Source of the DNA: Acanthosepion lycidas
Lineage: Eukaryota; Mollusca; Cephalopoda; Sepiida; Sepiidae
DNA: 64,000 nt
Direction of reading: 5' to 3'
Assembly: GCA_963932145.1 (NCBI GenBank)
Contig: OZ010574.1
Location: 80,476,398-80,540,397, forward strand
Below are positions 22,474 through 33,761 of this stretch, piece after piece. Both the position numbers and the translations under genes were made by a program. The notes beneath the pieces are model-generated. The model was not told where the DNA came from. It saw nothing but the letters and a program-made list of their open reading frames with translations, and ran no database searches. Numbering within the stretch: the stretch's first letter is position 1; the number at the start of each line of letters is the position of its first letter.

Positions 22474-22831
22474 GACTGATACGCAGAGTGTGAATAATTC
22501 TTGGCAGCCTACTATTCGAATTTTGTCTTTTTTGCATTATGAAATTTGAGCAAGTTAGAAAAAGTAATCAAAATTTCCAAAGAGGATTGGATAGCGACTT
22601 TGAATAAGAAATTGTCACACTCACTTACGCGAAATGCCGTTTGGAGAGTACTGAATTCATCTCTTCCCCGGCTAAACAGTGGGACTTGTCTCTGGAAAGG
22701 CCATTGTTTTAAAAAATTCTGATAATACAATAATATTTACTCTCCAAAAATTCTTCTGGCAATCCAAAATATGTTTAGGCTTTAAATAACCCACAAAGGG
22801 TTTATAAGCCATAAAAACAAATGTTTTCTCG

Positions 22832-24482
22832 TGTGACACTATTTAGGTCGCTAGAAAGAAAGAAGAAAAAAAAGAAAGGCAAGAATTAAATTTAGGTGAT
22901 AAGAAGCCATTACGAAAAGGACACTAAGCGATGTTATTCTTTTTAACAAAGAAAAATGCTAAAGGTTTTATTCTCATTAGCGAGGAAAGTAAGGTCGCGG
23001 ATGTTTCGGATTTAATCTGATTTATGTTACGGGGCGGCGAGTAAGATATATCCAATCTGCCCATGGCAATGGTAAAAATTTCAAGTTGGACAAGCGACCT
23101 CCCGCAGAATTCTAAAGAGATAAAAATAAAAATTAATTAAGCACGCACTGACCGAAAAACATAATGCCCGCTGGACCTCCCGTAGGGTGCTGGGAGATAA
23201 AAATTAATTAGTTCAAGCTTGACCGAAACCAAAATGTCCGTGGAACCACCTCCATGTAATTTGGGAAAAACACCTGTTTATTGTCAGGGCTGGCTATGAT
23301 AGCAAAATTATTTTATCAGAACGAATAATTGGCACCAAGGTGCGATACGTCCAATTGACCACCCACTTAATAATTGGCGAAAATCTCGTTGACGAATTCC
23401 ATATGATTCGGTTAAGATAAGAGTCTAAGGTTTGTTGTCGGGCAGAAGAAAGGGAAGAAAGAAAAAAAAAGAGAAAGGAAGATAATTTTTTTTTCTTTGA
23501 GCAAGAATTTTTAAATCGAGGCTAGTCTGGCCGCATCCACACTGCTTGGTGCCCATTGGCTGAATGCTGGCGTGAGCGGCAGGCGAAGGTAATCATGTGA
23601 AGAAGGAGAGGTCTGTTGGCACCCAATGAAGAGATCGGTATGAGATGCCACTGTGAGAGAGAGGGGAAACCCGTTGACACCCTCTGAGGGTATGGTGAGA
23701 TACCAATATGAGAACAGAAGGTGGGAGGACGAAAAGACTTCCAAAAATGGAAAACAATAAATTTTCCTGACCGAAAACAAAGAAGTGGATTGTGGATTTA
23801 GAATTATCAAGGAACCTCAAACCCCGACAAGCCCACCCCGATTTTGGTCGGCGTCCATATAAGCAGAGTCGCAGCGAGTGAAAAGCAGTTCCAGTTAAGT
23901 TCGAAGTTCGCAGCTGAGTTGATTTGAGTTAGGCCCGCCTCGCAGAAGCTGACTTGAGATTCGCGCATTATCGACCTCAACTTCTAGCCAAGAACAATTT
24001 ATTTTTGAAGAACGACTTAGACTCATACTACCAAAACAAGTTTTACGAATATCGCCTGAAGATACACCAAAAACCAGTTTCTTAAAGAACAAACAACTTA
24101 AGATGTTAAAACTCGCCTAACAAACACAAAGTGTCACGTATCCATATTAGCGGGTTTGTAGAAAGACGCAGTCCTGTATTCAGCAACCAGATATAAAATA
24201 TTGTTATCCTTTTTTAGTACATTTGAACTTTTCGAATTATTACTTCCTTTTCTTTTACATATACTTGTGTGGTATTACCCTTGTTCGAACTCGACTTGCA
24301 TTACGGCCCGGCGACTGATTGATTTCGTCTATCTAAGATCAAATCACAACGTGGGTAGGTTAGACTAGAAATCAAAACAGTTACTTCGGTAACCAGACGT
24401 TGGAGGTGAGCTGGGAACGACAAGGCTGATACTGAATCTAACCAGATTCCCATCCGAATCACCAAAAGGTTAGAACGTCACA
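22832..24482 (+). mobile_element. probable LTR of an LTR retrotransposon (about 1.65 kb)
   Basis: The segment begins TGTGAC and ends GTCACA, short terminal inverted repeats typical of LTRs, and is followed two bases later by a TGG-initiated primer-binding-site-like sequence. Inside are two tandem-like U3 blocks (ACCTCCCGCAGAATTC…AAAATTAATTAAGC / ACCTCCCGTAGGGTGC…AAAATTAATTAGTT at about 23098-23215), a TATA-like CATATAAGC at about 23857, and a transcript-start-like GC-richer region after it. The second LTR and the polyprotein are not visible. The boundaries are inferred. Confidence 0.4.
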
Positions 24483-24484
24483 TT

Positions 24485-24600
24485 TGGTGCCGCGACCAAT
24501 ACCAAGCCAGATGGTCGTCACAGGACAGGATAGCACGACGGACGCGGCCAGGCAGACGTCACATTTGGCGCAGCGACACCCCGGGGGACGTTACACTTGT
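24485..24600 (+). promoter_or_regulatory. primer-binding-site-like sequences after the LTR, duplicated
   Basis: CGTCACATTTGGTGCCGCGACC (24476-24497) is echoed by CGTCACATTTGGCGCAGCGACA (24558-24579). Both have an LTR-end-like GTCACA followed by TT and TGG, the expected start of a site complementary to a tRNA 3' CCA end. The second resembles the complement of a tRNA-Ser 3' end. The duplication is odd and may reflect nested or rearranged LTR ends. Confidence 0.35.
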
Positions 24601-25608
24601 ATATACGACCATTTCGAATTGTCCCGCTCGATATTTAGTAAACAACGACTTGAGGTATTTTACAACTGTACAAGAGTTTTTTGTTCAAGTTCAGGCAAAT
24701 CACGATTTGCATGCTGATTTTCTAGGAAGGCATATGAACATGCTTTCTAGCTTCTGTTCTAGTGTCGTACGAAGCTAAACTCAGACGAACGTTTTTCCCA
24801 GGTAACAGAGGTTGATCTTCTAATGAAAACCAGTATTTTAGCATGCTAATGTAGGGTATTCAGAAGTTACTTGATGCACTGGCGAAATTCTTTTTGAAAT
24901 AGGTTTGGGAAGGTCTTATTAATGCAGGTGCCCAATCTCATCTTATCCTTGCACAATGTCATTGGATGGGAACTCTCACGGAAGACCAAAATAGTCACGT
25001 ACAGTAATTAGATATTTATCCCCCACAACCACGAAGGAAACTTTAAACAGGGACTTTTTAGTATAGCATACTGACATATAATTCAATATCATGTGGTGAA
25101 CCACCCAGAAGTTCTTAATGCTATTCCTGCAGTCAGCAAGTTACGTCCCTCTAATCTTATTCCACTTCGTGTAATGAAGAAGTGTTAACTGTAAAACGGA
25201 TTTCCTGGTATCCGTTAATTATTATAGACATCCGACTCCGAATAGTCGTAAACCGAAGATGAATGCACAACCGTAATGGACTGTTAGACTAGCTTGTTAA
25301 CCATTACTCAGATTGAATATCTCAACCGATATACAGGCAAAGGGAAATAAAAGCAGGGGCGTTTACTTCGGCATAAAGTCGATCAATTGATATTCAGTTT
25401 GAGTCCTACAATTAACTGATTGGTTCTACTGCGGTCGTTTAGTTATGGGTTTCTCAGCTGACGATGGTTCCGGCCAAGGTTACAGACTGGAATTTGAAGG
25501 CTGATGTTCAAGGCAGGCATGATAAGCAAACCTGGCTAGTTAAAAAACATAATCTTATCCCCTTCATTATTTCATAATTTTGTCTTGTGCCAAACAAAAT
25601 TAATTTTA

Positions 25609-25610
<2 letters not shown>
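24601..25610. other. no recognised gene; possible decayed LTR-element interior
   Basis: Moderate complexity, many stops in all frames; no gag/pol motif recognised. Confidence 0.4.

Positions 25611-25651
<41 letters not shown>
25611..25651. repeat. (TA)n microsatellite
   Basis: TA repeats bounding the inverted repeat on the left; a matching run at 26314-26341 bounds it on the right. Confidence 0.95.
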
Positions 25652-25655
<4 letters not shown>

Positions 25656-25689
25656 CATTAAGAAATGGACAAAGTCCGACAATTTATTT

Positions 25690-25912
25690 ATTAAAGACAT
25701 TTTTTATGTTTAACGTTCTTTTTATAGATACAAGTATTTAAGTAAATGCTCTGTTTATAATAAACAGTATTAAATAACATTTCCCGGCTTGAATGTCCGA
25801 GAAATTTTCATAGAAAATATTCGTCCTTTGACAGGATTCGAACCTGCATCCTATACGGAACCGCCATTTATCCGGGCGTGCCTAACCGATTCGGCCACAA
25901 GGGATCGTTCGG
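25690..25912 (-). mobile_element. left arm of an inverted repeat carrying an internal tRNA-like unit
   Basis: The inverse of 26077-26310 with only a few differences over about 225 bp. On the minus strand: tRNA-like unit (25904-25823), then ATATTTTCTATGAAAATTTC, TCGGACATTCAAGCCGG, ACTGTTTATTATAAACAGAG and AACGTTAAACATAAAAAATG. The same tRNA-like unit with the same 3' flank motif (TTCAGGCCGGTA) occurs at 39875-40495. The 5' flank toward the centre (GTATCAAATGTAAACAAATG at about 25965) is also similar to 40141-40160, so conserved sequence lies on both sides of the tRNA-like part. Confidence 0.8.
25823..25904 (-). tRNA. class II tRNA-like sequence (pseudo-tRNA)
   Basis: Same fold as 26082-26163 but with one acceptor-stem substitution (TCCCTTG instead of TCCTTTG), giving one mismatched pair. 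Box A (TGGCCGAATCGG) and box B (GGTTCGAATCC) are intact. Position 33 is not U, so decoding function is doubtful. Confidence 0.5.
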
Positions 25913-26076
25913 TTGGCAAGTTCGAATTTACTGCTTATAAACTTCAATCTTCCATGAATCTCATGGCGTATCAAATGTAAACAAATGACGTCATACACTA
26001 AGAAATGGACAAAGTCCGACAATTTATTTATTAAAAATAAAAAGAACGTTAAACATAAAAAATGTCATTGATAAAT

Positions 26077-26306
26077 AACGATCCTTTGTGGCCGAATCGG
26101 TTAGGCACGCCCGGATAAATGGCGGTTCCGTATAGGATGCAGGTTCGAATCCTGTCAAAGGACGAATATTTTCTATGAAAATTTCTCGGACATTCAGGCC
26201 GGTAAATGTTATTTAATACTGTTTATTATAAACAGAGCATTTACTTAAATACTTGTATCTACAAAAAGAACGTTAAACATAAAAAATGTCTTTAATAAAT
26301 AAATAA

Positions 26307-26310
<4 letters not shown>
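26077..26310 (+). mobile_element. right arm of the inverted repeat with tRNA-like unit
   Basis: Mirror copy of 25690-25912 separated by about 165 bp. The spacer itself repeats the phrase agaaatggacaaagtccgac found left of the left arm (about 25661 and 26001), so the structure was built by at least two events. The whole palindrome is bounded by (TA)n. Confidence 0.8.
26082..26163 (+). tRNA. class II tRNA-like sequence (pseudo-tRNA)
   Basis: Acceptor stem TCCTTTG/CAAAGGA pairs 7 of 7. The D arm is GCC-GAATCGGTTA-GGC, the anticodon stem CGCC/GGCG with loop containing GGATAAA, there is a 14-base variable arm GTTCCGTATAGGAT with its own short stem (TCC/GGA), and the T arm is GCAGG-TTCGAAT-CCTGT. 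The long variable arm resembles tRNA-Leu/Ser. Position 33 is G instead of U and the nominal anticodon ATA is abnormal, so it is a tRNA relic or a tRNA-derived promoter, not a normal decoding tRNA. Confidence 0.55.
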
Positions 26311-26345
<35 letters not shown>

Positions 26346-26391
26346 TTATAAATATTTAAAAAAAATATATATCACCACTGCGTCACAGAAA

Positions 26392-26456
26392 TTACTACGT
26401 TTCGAAACTGAAACTTAAAACTTAAAATTCAGAGCTCAGTTCCTTTCTCAAGCAAT
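26392..26456 (-). ncRNA. degenerate hammerhead-like/PLE terminal motif
   Basis: On the minus strand TTGAGAAAGGAACTGAGC is followed 30 bases later by TTTCGAAACGTAGTAATTTC, the second half resembling GAAAC-GUA of the hammerheads at 62618 and 63816. The first half lacks a clean CUGANGA, so only homology to the motif is suggested. Confidence 0.25.
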
Positions 26457-27661
26457 GCTAAGTATAACTTACAAAAAAATTGGATTTACTCTATTTTTAA
26501 GTTAAGTTGTTGGTGTTAAGAGAATTCCCATTTTTTTTTATTAAGGGGGTGTTGGCTCTTTTACGAATGAAGAAAACAATGGTATCATTGTGTGGCAAAT
26601 TTAAAGTCAGTTATGGTTGGGTGGGGTTTAAGATTTCTGTCTGGCTTTCAAACTCTTATTACTGTCTGGTTTATTTTACCTTATTAAGGCTTACGTTACA
26701 ATATATTGGGCATTTCTTATTTATTTTATTTTCGAGATTTTCTTAAGGACGTATTCAAATATGATTAAGTCATATATTTATATTTTTATTTATACATATC
26801 TAAAATACTATATTTATTTAATTTACTAATAGACTATATATGGTACTGTAAAATTAAAATATTAGAATTTAATTCCACATTTATAAATTACTTAATTTAT
26901 AATCAAATAATAGATATAAATATGTGAATTATTTTTATAATTAATTATTTTTTAAGGAAAATATAAGAAAACTGCTATTTCCTTTCTTTGATTCAATAAT
27001 TTTTATTTTTCAGAAACTTTTCATGAGTCATCCAAAGATCTACACGTTCTTGTTTTTTTTTATTAGTTTACATTTTACTGTTGCTGTTTTATTTGTTTCT
27101 CTTAATTACCAAAAATATTTGGTTACGATACTTAATATTTTTGAAGAAAGTCAAATGTTGTCTCTATCTTAATTTAAATTCATTTTTTGTACATCCCATA
27201 TAGATTTTCACAATATTAGGTTCCTAAATGAATGAGGTAGTGCATTAGTAAACTACGGATTCTGTGCGGCATTCATTAATTAAAGGGCAATTGTCAGGAT
27301 TTCTAGAGTTACATAATTTTTCTTTATTATTGTTTATTCTGATTTCAGGATCTCTGTTTCTTTGATGCAGGCGTAAGTATTTATTCAAGATTTCATTTTT
27401 ATGTTTTTTATAATCCTCCCTAAATTTTCAGTATAGCTGTAAATTAATTTTAGGGTATATTATTAAAAATTTTGCTATGTTTACTATTTCTAGAAAAATG
27501 CTTTTCCATTAATTTTTTTTTATCCTAACTTAATATTAACCATTTGGTTGAAAATAATTATATTATAATGCTCTACATTGTATCGAGCACTGCTTTCTTT
27601 TAAATAAAAAATAAATGTTGAAGAACTCTGGATTATAAATCTGACTGTTCTTTCCTATTTT

Positions 27662-27665
<4 letters not shown>
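26457..27665. other. very AT-rich stretch without recognised gene
   Basis: Only short AT-driven frames. Confidence 0.6.
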
Positions 27666-27753
<88 letters not shown>

Positions 27754-27919
27754 CATCGGGATTTTTTCTTTGGGCCTTGGACCTGCATGTTGGACGATTA
27801 TTTTCGGCTAATCTACATGTTCTTAGTTCTTTCTTTTTTTTATACCTTTTTTCCCCCCTTTGGTATTGGCTTGTTTATTTGCAAATCAAGCCACCGAAGG
27901 TTTTCCGAACAATATAGTT

Positions 27920-27965
<46 letters not shown>
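27666..27965. repeat. two (TA)n runs with a (GTTA)n step
   Basis: TA runs at 27666-27737 and 27924-27965. The first is followed by five GTTA-like steps (tagttagttagttagtta). No feature was recognised between them. Confidence 0.93.
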
Positions 27966-27969
<4 letters not shown>

Positions 27970-30050
27970 ATGTACAAAATAAAACATACAGCAGAACATC
28001 ACTAGGGAAATGAATGTACTTTTTAAAATAATTATTTTCATTTACTTAATATTTTAAAAGCAAAATAAAATGCCATAATTTGAAAATAAAATGTCTTAAT
28101 TTACATTTATTTTTAGCTTACTTATAAATGTAAATGTATTTTAATTACAAAACAAAAAACTTAAATATTACCATTACTTTTTGACGGCGCAGAAAAAGTA
28201 ATTTTAGCATTCCGCTACCACTTTTTATCAATGTCGATTTTTGTGCAAAAAGCGGATCACAGAGCTTATCCAGCTTCATACATATTTTTAGAAAATCTCA
28301 ACTTCAGATTGGTCTGTTAATATTAAAAGCATGTTTTCAACCACGTCCGAATAACATCGACCTAGTTCTTGACCTGACAAAACAAATTTCGCCAAGTTCT
28401 GTCTACGCCTTTCGAGCCTATCACGTGATTAAATTGATTATAAATACCAGACACAAGTCCGTACTTCCTCTCTCTTGACTTCATTCGCTTACGAAGAATG
28501 TAGCAATAAAAGAAATCCCGTCTCGACCCTTTGCTGGCAGGCGGACGCCATGAAAACATATTCACACACGCACACATACACTTAGGTACGAAACTTTCCA
28601 AACTTAATTAAAAACATTACAAACAACGGAAACTTATTTATAAACGTTACGGAACATTCACTCTTTCAATTCTTCTAAAGTTAAAAGTTTACTCAATATA
28701 TTCTCGGCTTTACAGAATTCTTTCAACTCTCTCACAGGAAACATTTTCAGCGGAAAGTTCATTCAACAGTATTCCATTAGTAAAAACTTTAATTCCATTC
28801 AAAGGGAAGTAACCCCTATGCATGTACATCATTATACAAATATAAATATAAATCGCGTTGTTGTTATAAAACCGTTTTTGTGTTTATTCTTCTTGTTTCA
28901 TATTTTATGGTATTTTGCGTTAAATATAAATTCAAGAGGTCACACCAATTAACGGTCTCCTATATAATAAGGCGTAACGTTTGATAAAAAATCTTATTTT
29001 ACAATCTTACGAAAAAACATACCTGAAGGTAATTAATAACAAATTAACAGTTAACATGTGGACGATATTTTTAATTTCTCGAAATTTAACTTCATCCTCA
29101 GCACATCATCAATGGATTGTGACATTCTAGTAAGTTCGATTATGTTGTTGATGAACCTGACGAATAACAGCTTACTTTTTTTTTTTTTTTAATTTGTTTT
29201 GTTTGTTTTTTCTGTTTTTGTTTTGTTTTACCTGTTCTGGGCTTCATTTGTTCCAACTCAGTGGATATAAGATAGTCAAGTAGGGCTAGTTTCGTTTCAA
29301 AGTCTTTAGCTAACGGTGTCCAGTGAAGAAAGATTGAGTTGTTGCAGTTCGCACGAATCTAGAACTGCCGTGCGATACTTTGGAAAGATAATGAATGTTT
29401 TATGTCACCGAATCTGTTTCGTCTCGGCTGACGGCGTAACTTTTTCAAGTTCAAACGGTAGACGGTCATCTTCTTTCCACTGGGTTATCAATTCATTTTT
29501 TTAATTTCCTCTTTTTTTCTGGTTTTATTTATTTTAAAAATAGCATAACAAATAAATAAATGACTCCGGTTACTCCTGTATTAATTTTATCAGTTAATGT
29601 AATGAAAAACTTTTATTAACTTCATCCTGCCATTTTTGTTTTTAGGAATAGTCTAATTCAAATTTGAATACACGTGTATCGGGTACAAGTGAAATCATTA
29701 CAGTGCTTTTTATGTAGATGCAAAGGGTATAAAAATAGTCCGTTAGGGGTCACAAAATATGATTTTATTGAAATCGACCAACAAGGTGTAACTGTTTATT
29801 TTATTACTATATAAAACTCTGTCAACTTTGTATCTTGTGTGTTTGCCAAAAGTCATATATAGAGAGTGGGTAAAAGAAAGATATAAACAAGTCATATAGA
29901 GAGAGTTGGGAAAAGAAAGATGTAAATTTATTATCGTGTAGGAAGTGGGGTATGGAGCCGATTTTCTTACGAGAAAGTGTGTAAAACACACGAAATCCGG
30001 CCTCAAACAGGATACGCACAGCTGTCATCAAGGTCCACGTCACTCTCGCT
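27966..30050. other. AT-rich region; possible promoter/poly(A) pair of an LTR at 28430-28510
   Basis: TATAAATACC at about 28440 and AATAAA at about 28505, in a slightly GC-richer block (28360-28560), resemble an LTR promoter and poly(A) site, but no LTR ends were found. A CACACA-rich piece is at 28563. The remainder shows nothing. Confidence 0.3.
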
Positions 30051-31245
30051 TGTGAACTTTAGGATCTCATGCTAAAAGCGACAGCGCTGACAAACTTCAA
30101 AAAGACCGCTTCAGACTATGACCACACCGTCCAAAGTAAGAAACAAATTCTATGTCTCGTATCCTCTTTACTATGATCCACGCACACACATGGTGACTTT
30201 TTCAAACAAACACACATATAACAACATTTCACTGTTTCTCACATACGTACACAAAGAGAAATTATATTGTATTTCAGAATTTTATTAACCCAAACAAAAA
30301 GACATTAGTTTCCAATCTATGACCAATTGCTTTTATTCTTATCGTTATATTAATGTTCAATTGTTGAAAGTATATTGTCTTTTTTACTGAATTTTATTCT
30401 TTTAATGCAAATCGTTTGTTTACTCTCTAAACGGCCGAATTACGCGCAGCCCCGCAAGAATGTTTTACGTTATTGTATCGAATCCCCGAATTTTGACATC
30501 CCCATCTCTTATTGTTCAACTTTCTTCAAACAGACATTTTTTTAATGTTTAAAACAACTTCAATAACTGCAAATAAATGCATTTTAAAAACATTTCTATT
30601 TTCACAAACTCTTCATAAAACTAAATGTAAACAGTAAGCAATCTTGATCCAACGGGTCACAGTTGGTCTAGTTTTATATATATTCGAGTAATCCTTAACA
30701 GGACCATTAATATTATGCTTAACAATTATAAACTGAGCATTAGCTTCATCTTGGAATTTTTTTTTTTTTTTCAGAAAATTATGTTTTCTAATATGAATGT
30801 GTATATGTCGAATACATGTGTCGTAATATGCAGAACGTCTTTTAAGCCATATAGCACCATTCGGTTTCACAAAAGTTTGCAGCGCCTGAAGTTGAAGAAC
30901 ATTAACAAATTACACAAACCACACCATTTTAGAATTTTCAACAGCAGTAACAACTAAAATGTAACCAAAAAGAAAAGAATGACATGATCCAGATGTTAAC
31001 ATTTCACATTGTTTCGAACAAAAGTTTAGAAAAAAAATCTCCCCATCAATACTGGAAAGAGCGATAACAGCTACAGTACTCGAGAGAGCGATTTTCCTAA
31101 AAAATTGTTTTAAGAAAAAAAAAAAAATTGACAAATTTCAACCGACGGCAGCACTGTTTCCTTATAAAGAAACGGTTAATATTACCATTGTCTTTACCAC
31201 AGTAAAGATATGCCTACTCAGATAAAAAAGCTTAAGACTTCATTT
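30051..31245. other. AT-rich region without recognised gene
   Basis: CA-rich patches near 30180-30255; T run at 30755; short frames without recognisable domains. Confidence 0.5.
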
Positions 31246-31292
31246 CTGAAGACGATTTGATTAAACATCGAAATATCAAGTTAAGTAGATAT
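31242..31292 (+). ncRNA. degenerate hammerhead-like motif
   Basis: CTGAAGA (31246-31252) matches CUGANGA. A short stem GAT/ATC (31254-31256 with 31267-31269) is followed by GAAA at 31270-31273, and AGTA lies at 31284-31287 where a cleavage triplet could be. Stem I pairing (CATTT with GATAT) is poor. Probably a decayed relative of the copies at 62618 and 63816. Confidence 0.35.
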
Positions 31293-31370
31293 TTACTTGC
31301 CCAGAGTCAGGTTATGACACAAGGTCAGTTTTTTAACGTGGGGACCCGAATGTTTTCACACGGGCCGCTG

Positions 31371-31470
31371 GTCCAAGCTGGTCATAGCTGGTCTAAGCTA
31401 GTCATAGCTGGTCTTGCCTTGTCCTAGCTGGTCCAGGCCAGAGCCGGTCCAAACTAGTCGTAGCCGTGAT
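31371..31470. repeat. short-period GC-richer array, unit about 10 bp (GCTGGTCNNA)
   Basis: About nine degenerate copies of gctggtc(c/t)aa / gctggtcata / gctagtcata in a row. The run is unusual against the AT-rich background. Confidence 0.75.
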
Positions 31471-31499
31471 ACTACCAGCGCAGGGACGGATCCCTACAC

Positions 31500-33087
31500 C
31501 AGGTAAGTATCAAGTTAAGTATTATAGGATACAAATCCTATATCATTCCAACAAATGACTAAAAAACACAAAGTAGATTTGCACACCCGCAAAATCGGAT
31601 CAAAACGATTAAAAACAGATTTCGCAATAAGGTGTGAAATTAATTTTCTGACCAATGAAAGGAGGCGATTTGCTAAACTAAAAAAAAGTTAACGAGCCAG
31701 TGTGAAAAAAAAAGTCAGCAATAAATACAGAGTTTCAAGTCAGTCGCCATTGAGAAGGGCGCAGAGATCACAGAAGACTAACAGTAAATTTCATCGCTGA
31801 TTCAACCCGACACTAAGAGCCGAAAGTGGATTAGGAAAGGACAACAACAACAACAACAAATTTACAACTGACTCCAAAACAATTTATAAGTACATTTTCC
31901 TTTTATCTTTTATTCCTCATTCACACTCTCTTTTTCAACTTAAATTGATCGCCCATTTTTCCTTTACACATATACAAAAACAAAAGGAACAGACATTACT
32001 CTGCTACTCTGTTAAAAGACAGCGAACACAGACATTTTTATCAAAATCACATTTTGCTTAAACTAACTAAAACATTAATCTTTTTTACCCTATTCACAAG
32101 ATAATAAATATACAATGTTCTATTTTCCACAAACGTACCTTATCGTGTTGTTTCTTCTTGAAATTTGCGTTGTATTTTGTGGGCAGGGTATCCCGTATTA
32201 AATTCTCCTTTAATCCGGGTACGCTGAACCCCACAGTATCCATGACTCTTGTTATTAGTTTACCACTTATCTTCGAACTTGTTTTTCACGGTTACCTTTA
32301 AAATAGTTCTCTAGCTGTTAAAGTCAGAGAAGTAAAGAAATATTAGATAAAGAAAATGTCTGTTGGTTTTAATTATTGGTGGAACCTATGTCACAGTTGC
32401 AAGGAGTCTTGCGTAGATGCTGAAAACATTGAAAATCTGCAGAATAATGAAAATCATCTCTGCAGCAGCATTCTAACATCAATTATACTGAGGGAACGTT
32501 GGAGTAGTGAGTCATATTGTCACGTAATTCCCAGTGAAACATGGGATGATATCGATGGGAAAACTCAATGAAAAATATTAATAAAATGGGCTTCGTAGAA
32601 AATGAACAAAGACATCGACAGAAAGATGCGTACACAAACACCGATACCCAAAAACGCATTGAAGAAGAATCTGCAGACCCCTAGACATACACAAGCCACA
32701 CGAGCGCGTTCCTCAAATGCGCTGTGGGACTCATTAAAGTGTTAATTATTTGCAAAACAAACCTGCATATAGCTGTTCGCTTATGTCAAATTTACAATTG
32801 TACTAGCGAATATCCACGCATTTTTTTAAAATGTAAAATAAAGTAAAAGCAAAAGAAAGTGATGCAGGCTGTACGCTGGCTGATTTTCAAAATATCTTTA
32901 ATTACATTTTGATATGTGGTGAATACCTTGTTATGAGGAAGACGCTGAAGAAATATTAGTATATGACACGTTTTAGTAAATCGTGCAGACTGGTGAGTTA
33001 CGAACAAGTGTTCAAATATAATTGTTTGAAACTTGTATGGAAACATAACACAAATAAATATATACGTGTATGTGTGTACATGCGCGT
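31500..33087. other. no recognised gene
   Basis: A block with AATAAATACAGAG (31721) and an (AAC)n run (31843-31860) could be LTR-derived. The 71-aa plus-strand frame at 32356-32571 has no recognisable domain. Confidence 0.4.
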
Positions 33088-33088
33088 A

Positions 33089-33151
<63 letters not shown>

Positions 33152-33199
33152 TTGTGGCAACTTCATACAGAAATTTAAATGTTGTATACATATGCTGAG

Positions 33200-33252
<53 letters not shown>
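33088..33252. repeat. two (TA)n runs and a (TG)n run
   Basis: TA 33088-33133, TG to 33150, TA 33200-33252. Confidence 0.95.
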
Positions 33253-33253
<1 letters not shown>

Positions 33254-33761
33254 CAAACTGGTAAAAGTTTTCGCGTGATGCCTTTCATCACTTGGGAATT
33301 AATCGGACTAGGTTTGTTTACGTTGATACGACTAAATATGCGAACAAACGTTATGTTTTGGGTATATAATCTAGTCAATTTCATTTAGATTCCTTTTCTT
33401 TTTGTTGCCATCGTCTTTGTTATTAAATATCCCACACTGTGACAACAAAAGAACCTGGAGGCAAATTTACTGTGGAGGAACTTGCGATTAAAGACTTTCT
33501 AAACATTTTCGTCTGAGTGAATTATTTTCTCTTTTAATTAGAGTTGCATTTTTTTTATACCAAAATTGTGATCAGTTTCGTTACGGTGAACAACCAATAT
33601 GCTTCTGTGTGTTAAATGCTTCTTTTGTGTTCATATAATCATTTATTTAAACTTCTTGAGGTTTCACTAATATATTCTTTCTGGCAATCCTTGGAGGTGA
33701 TAGAGTAAAATCCTCCTTCTAGTTTTGCTCATGATTTCGTTTTGTATTGATTAAGTCTTTT

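Noticed and set aside
24053..24070. ATCGCCTGAAGA, identical to the 5' half of the hammerhead at 62618
   Set aside because: No GAAA element, stem II or cleavage triplet follows; likely coincidence inside the LTR-like segment.
26082..26163. Functional cytosolic tRNA gene
   Set aside because: Position 33 is not U, the anticodon reads ATA, and the copy sits in a dispersed inverted repeat.
32792..33384. Frames of 69-154 aa with YIYIYI runs
   Set aside because: Direct translations of (TA)n microsatellites; the same applies at 36693-37005, 45759-46114, 49491 and elsewhere.
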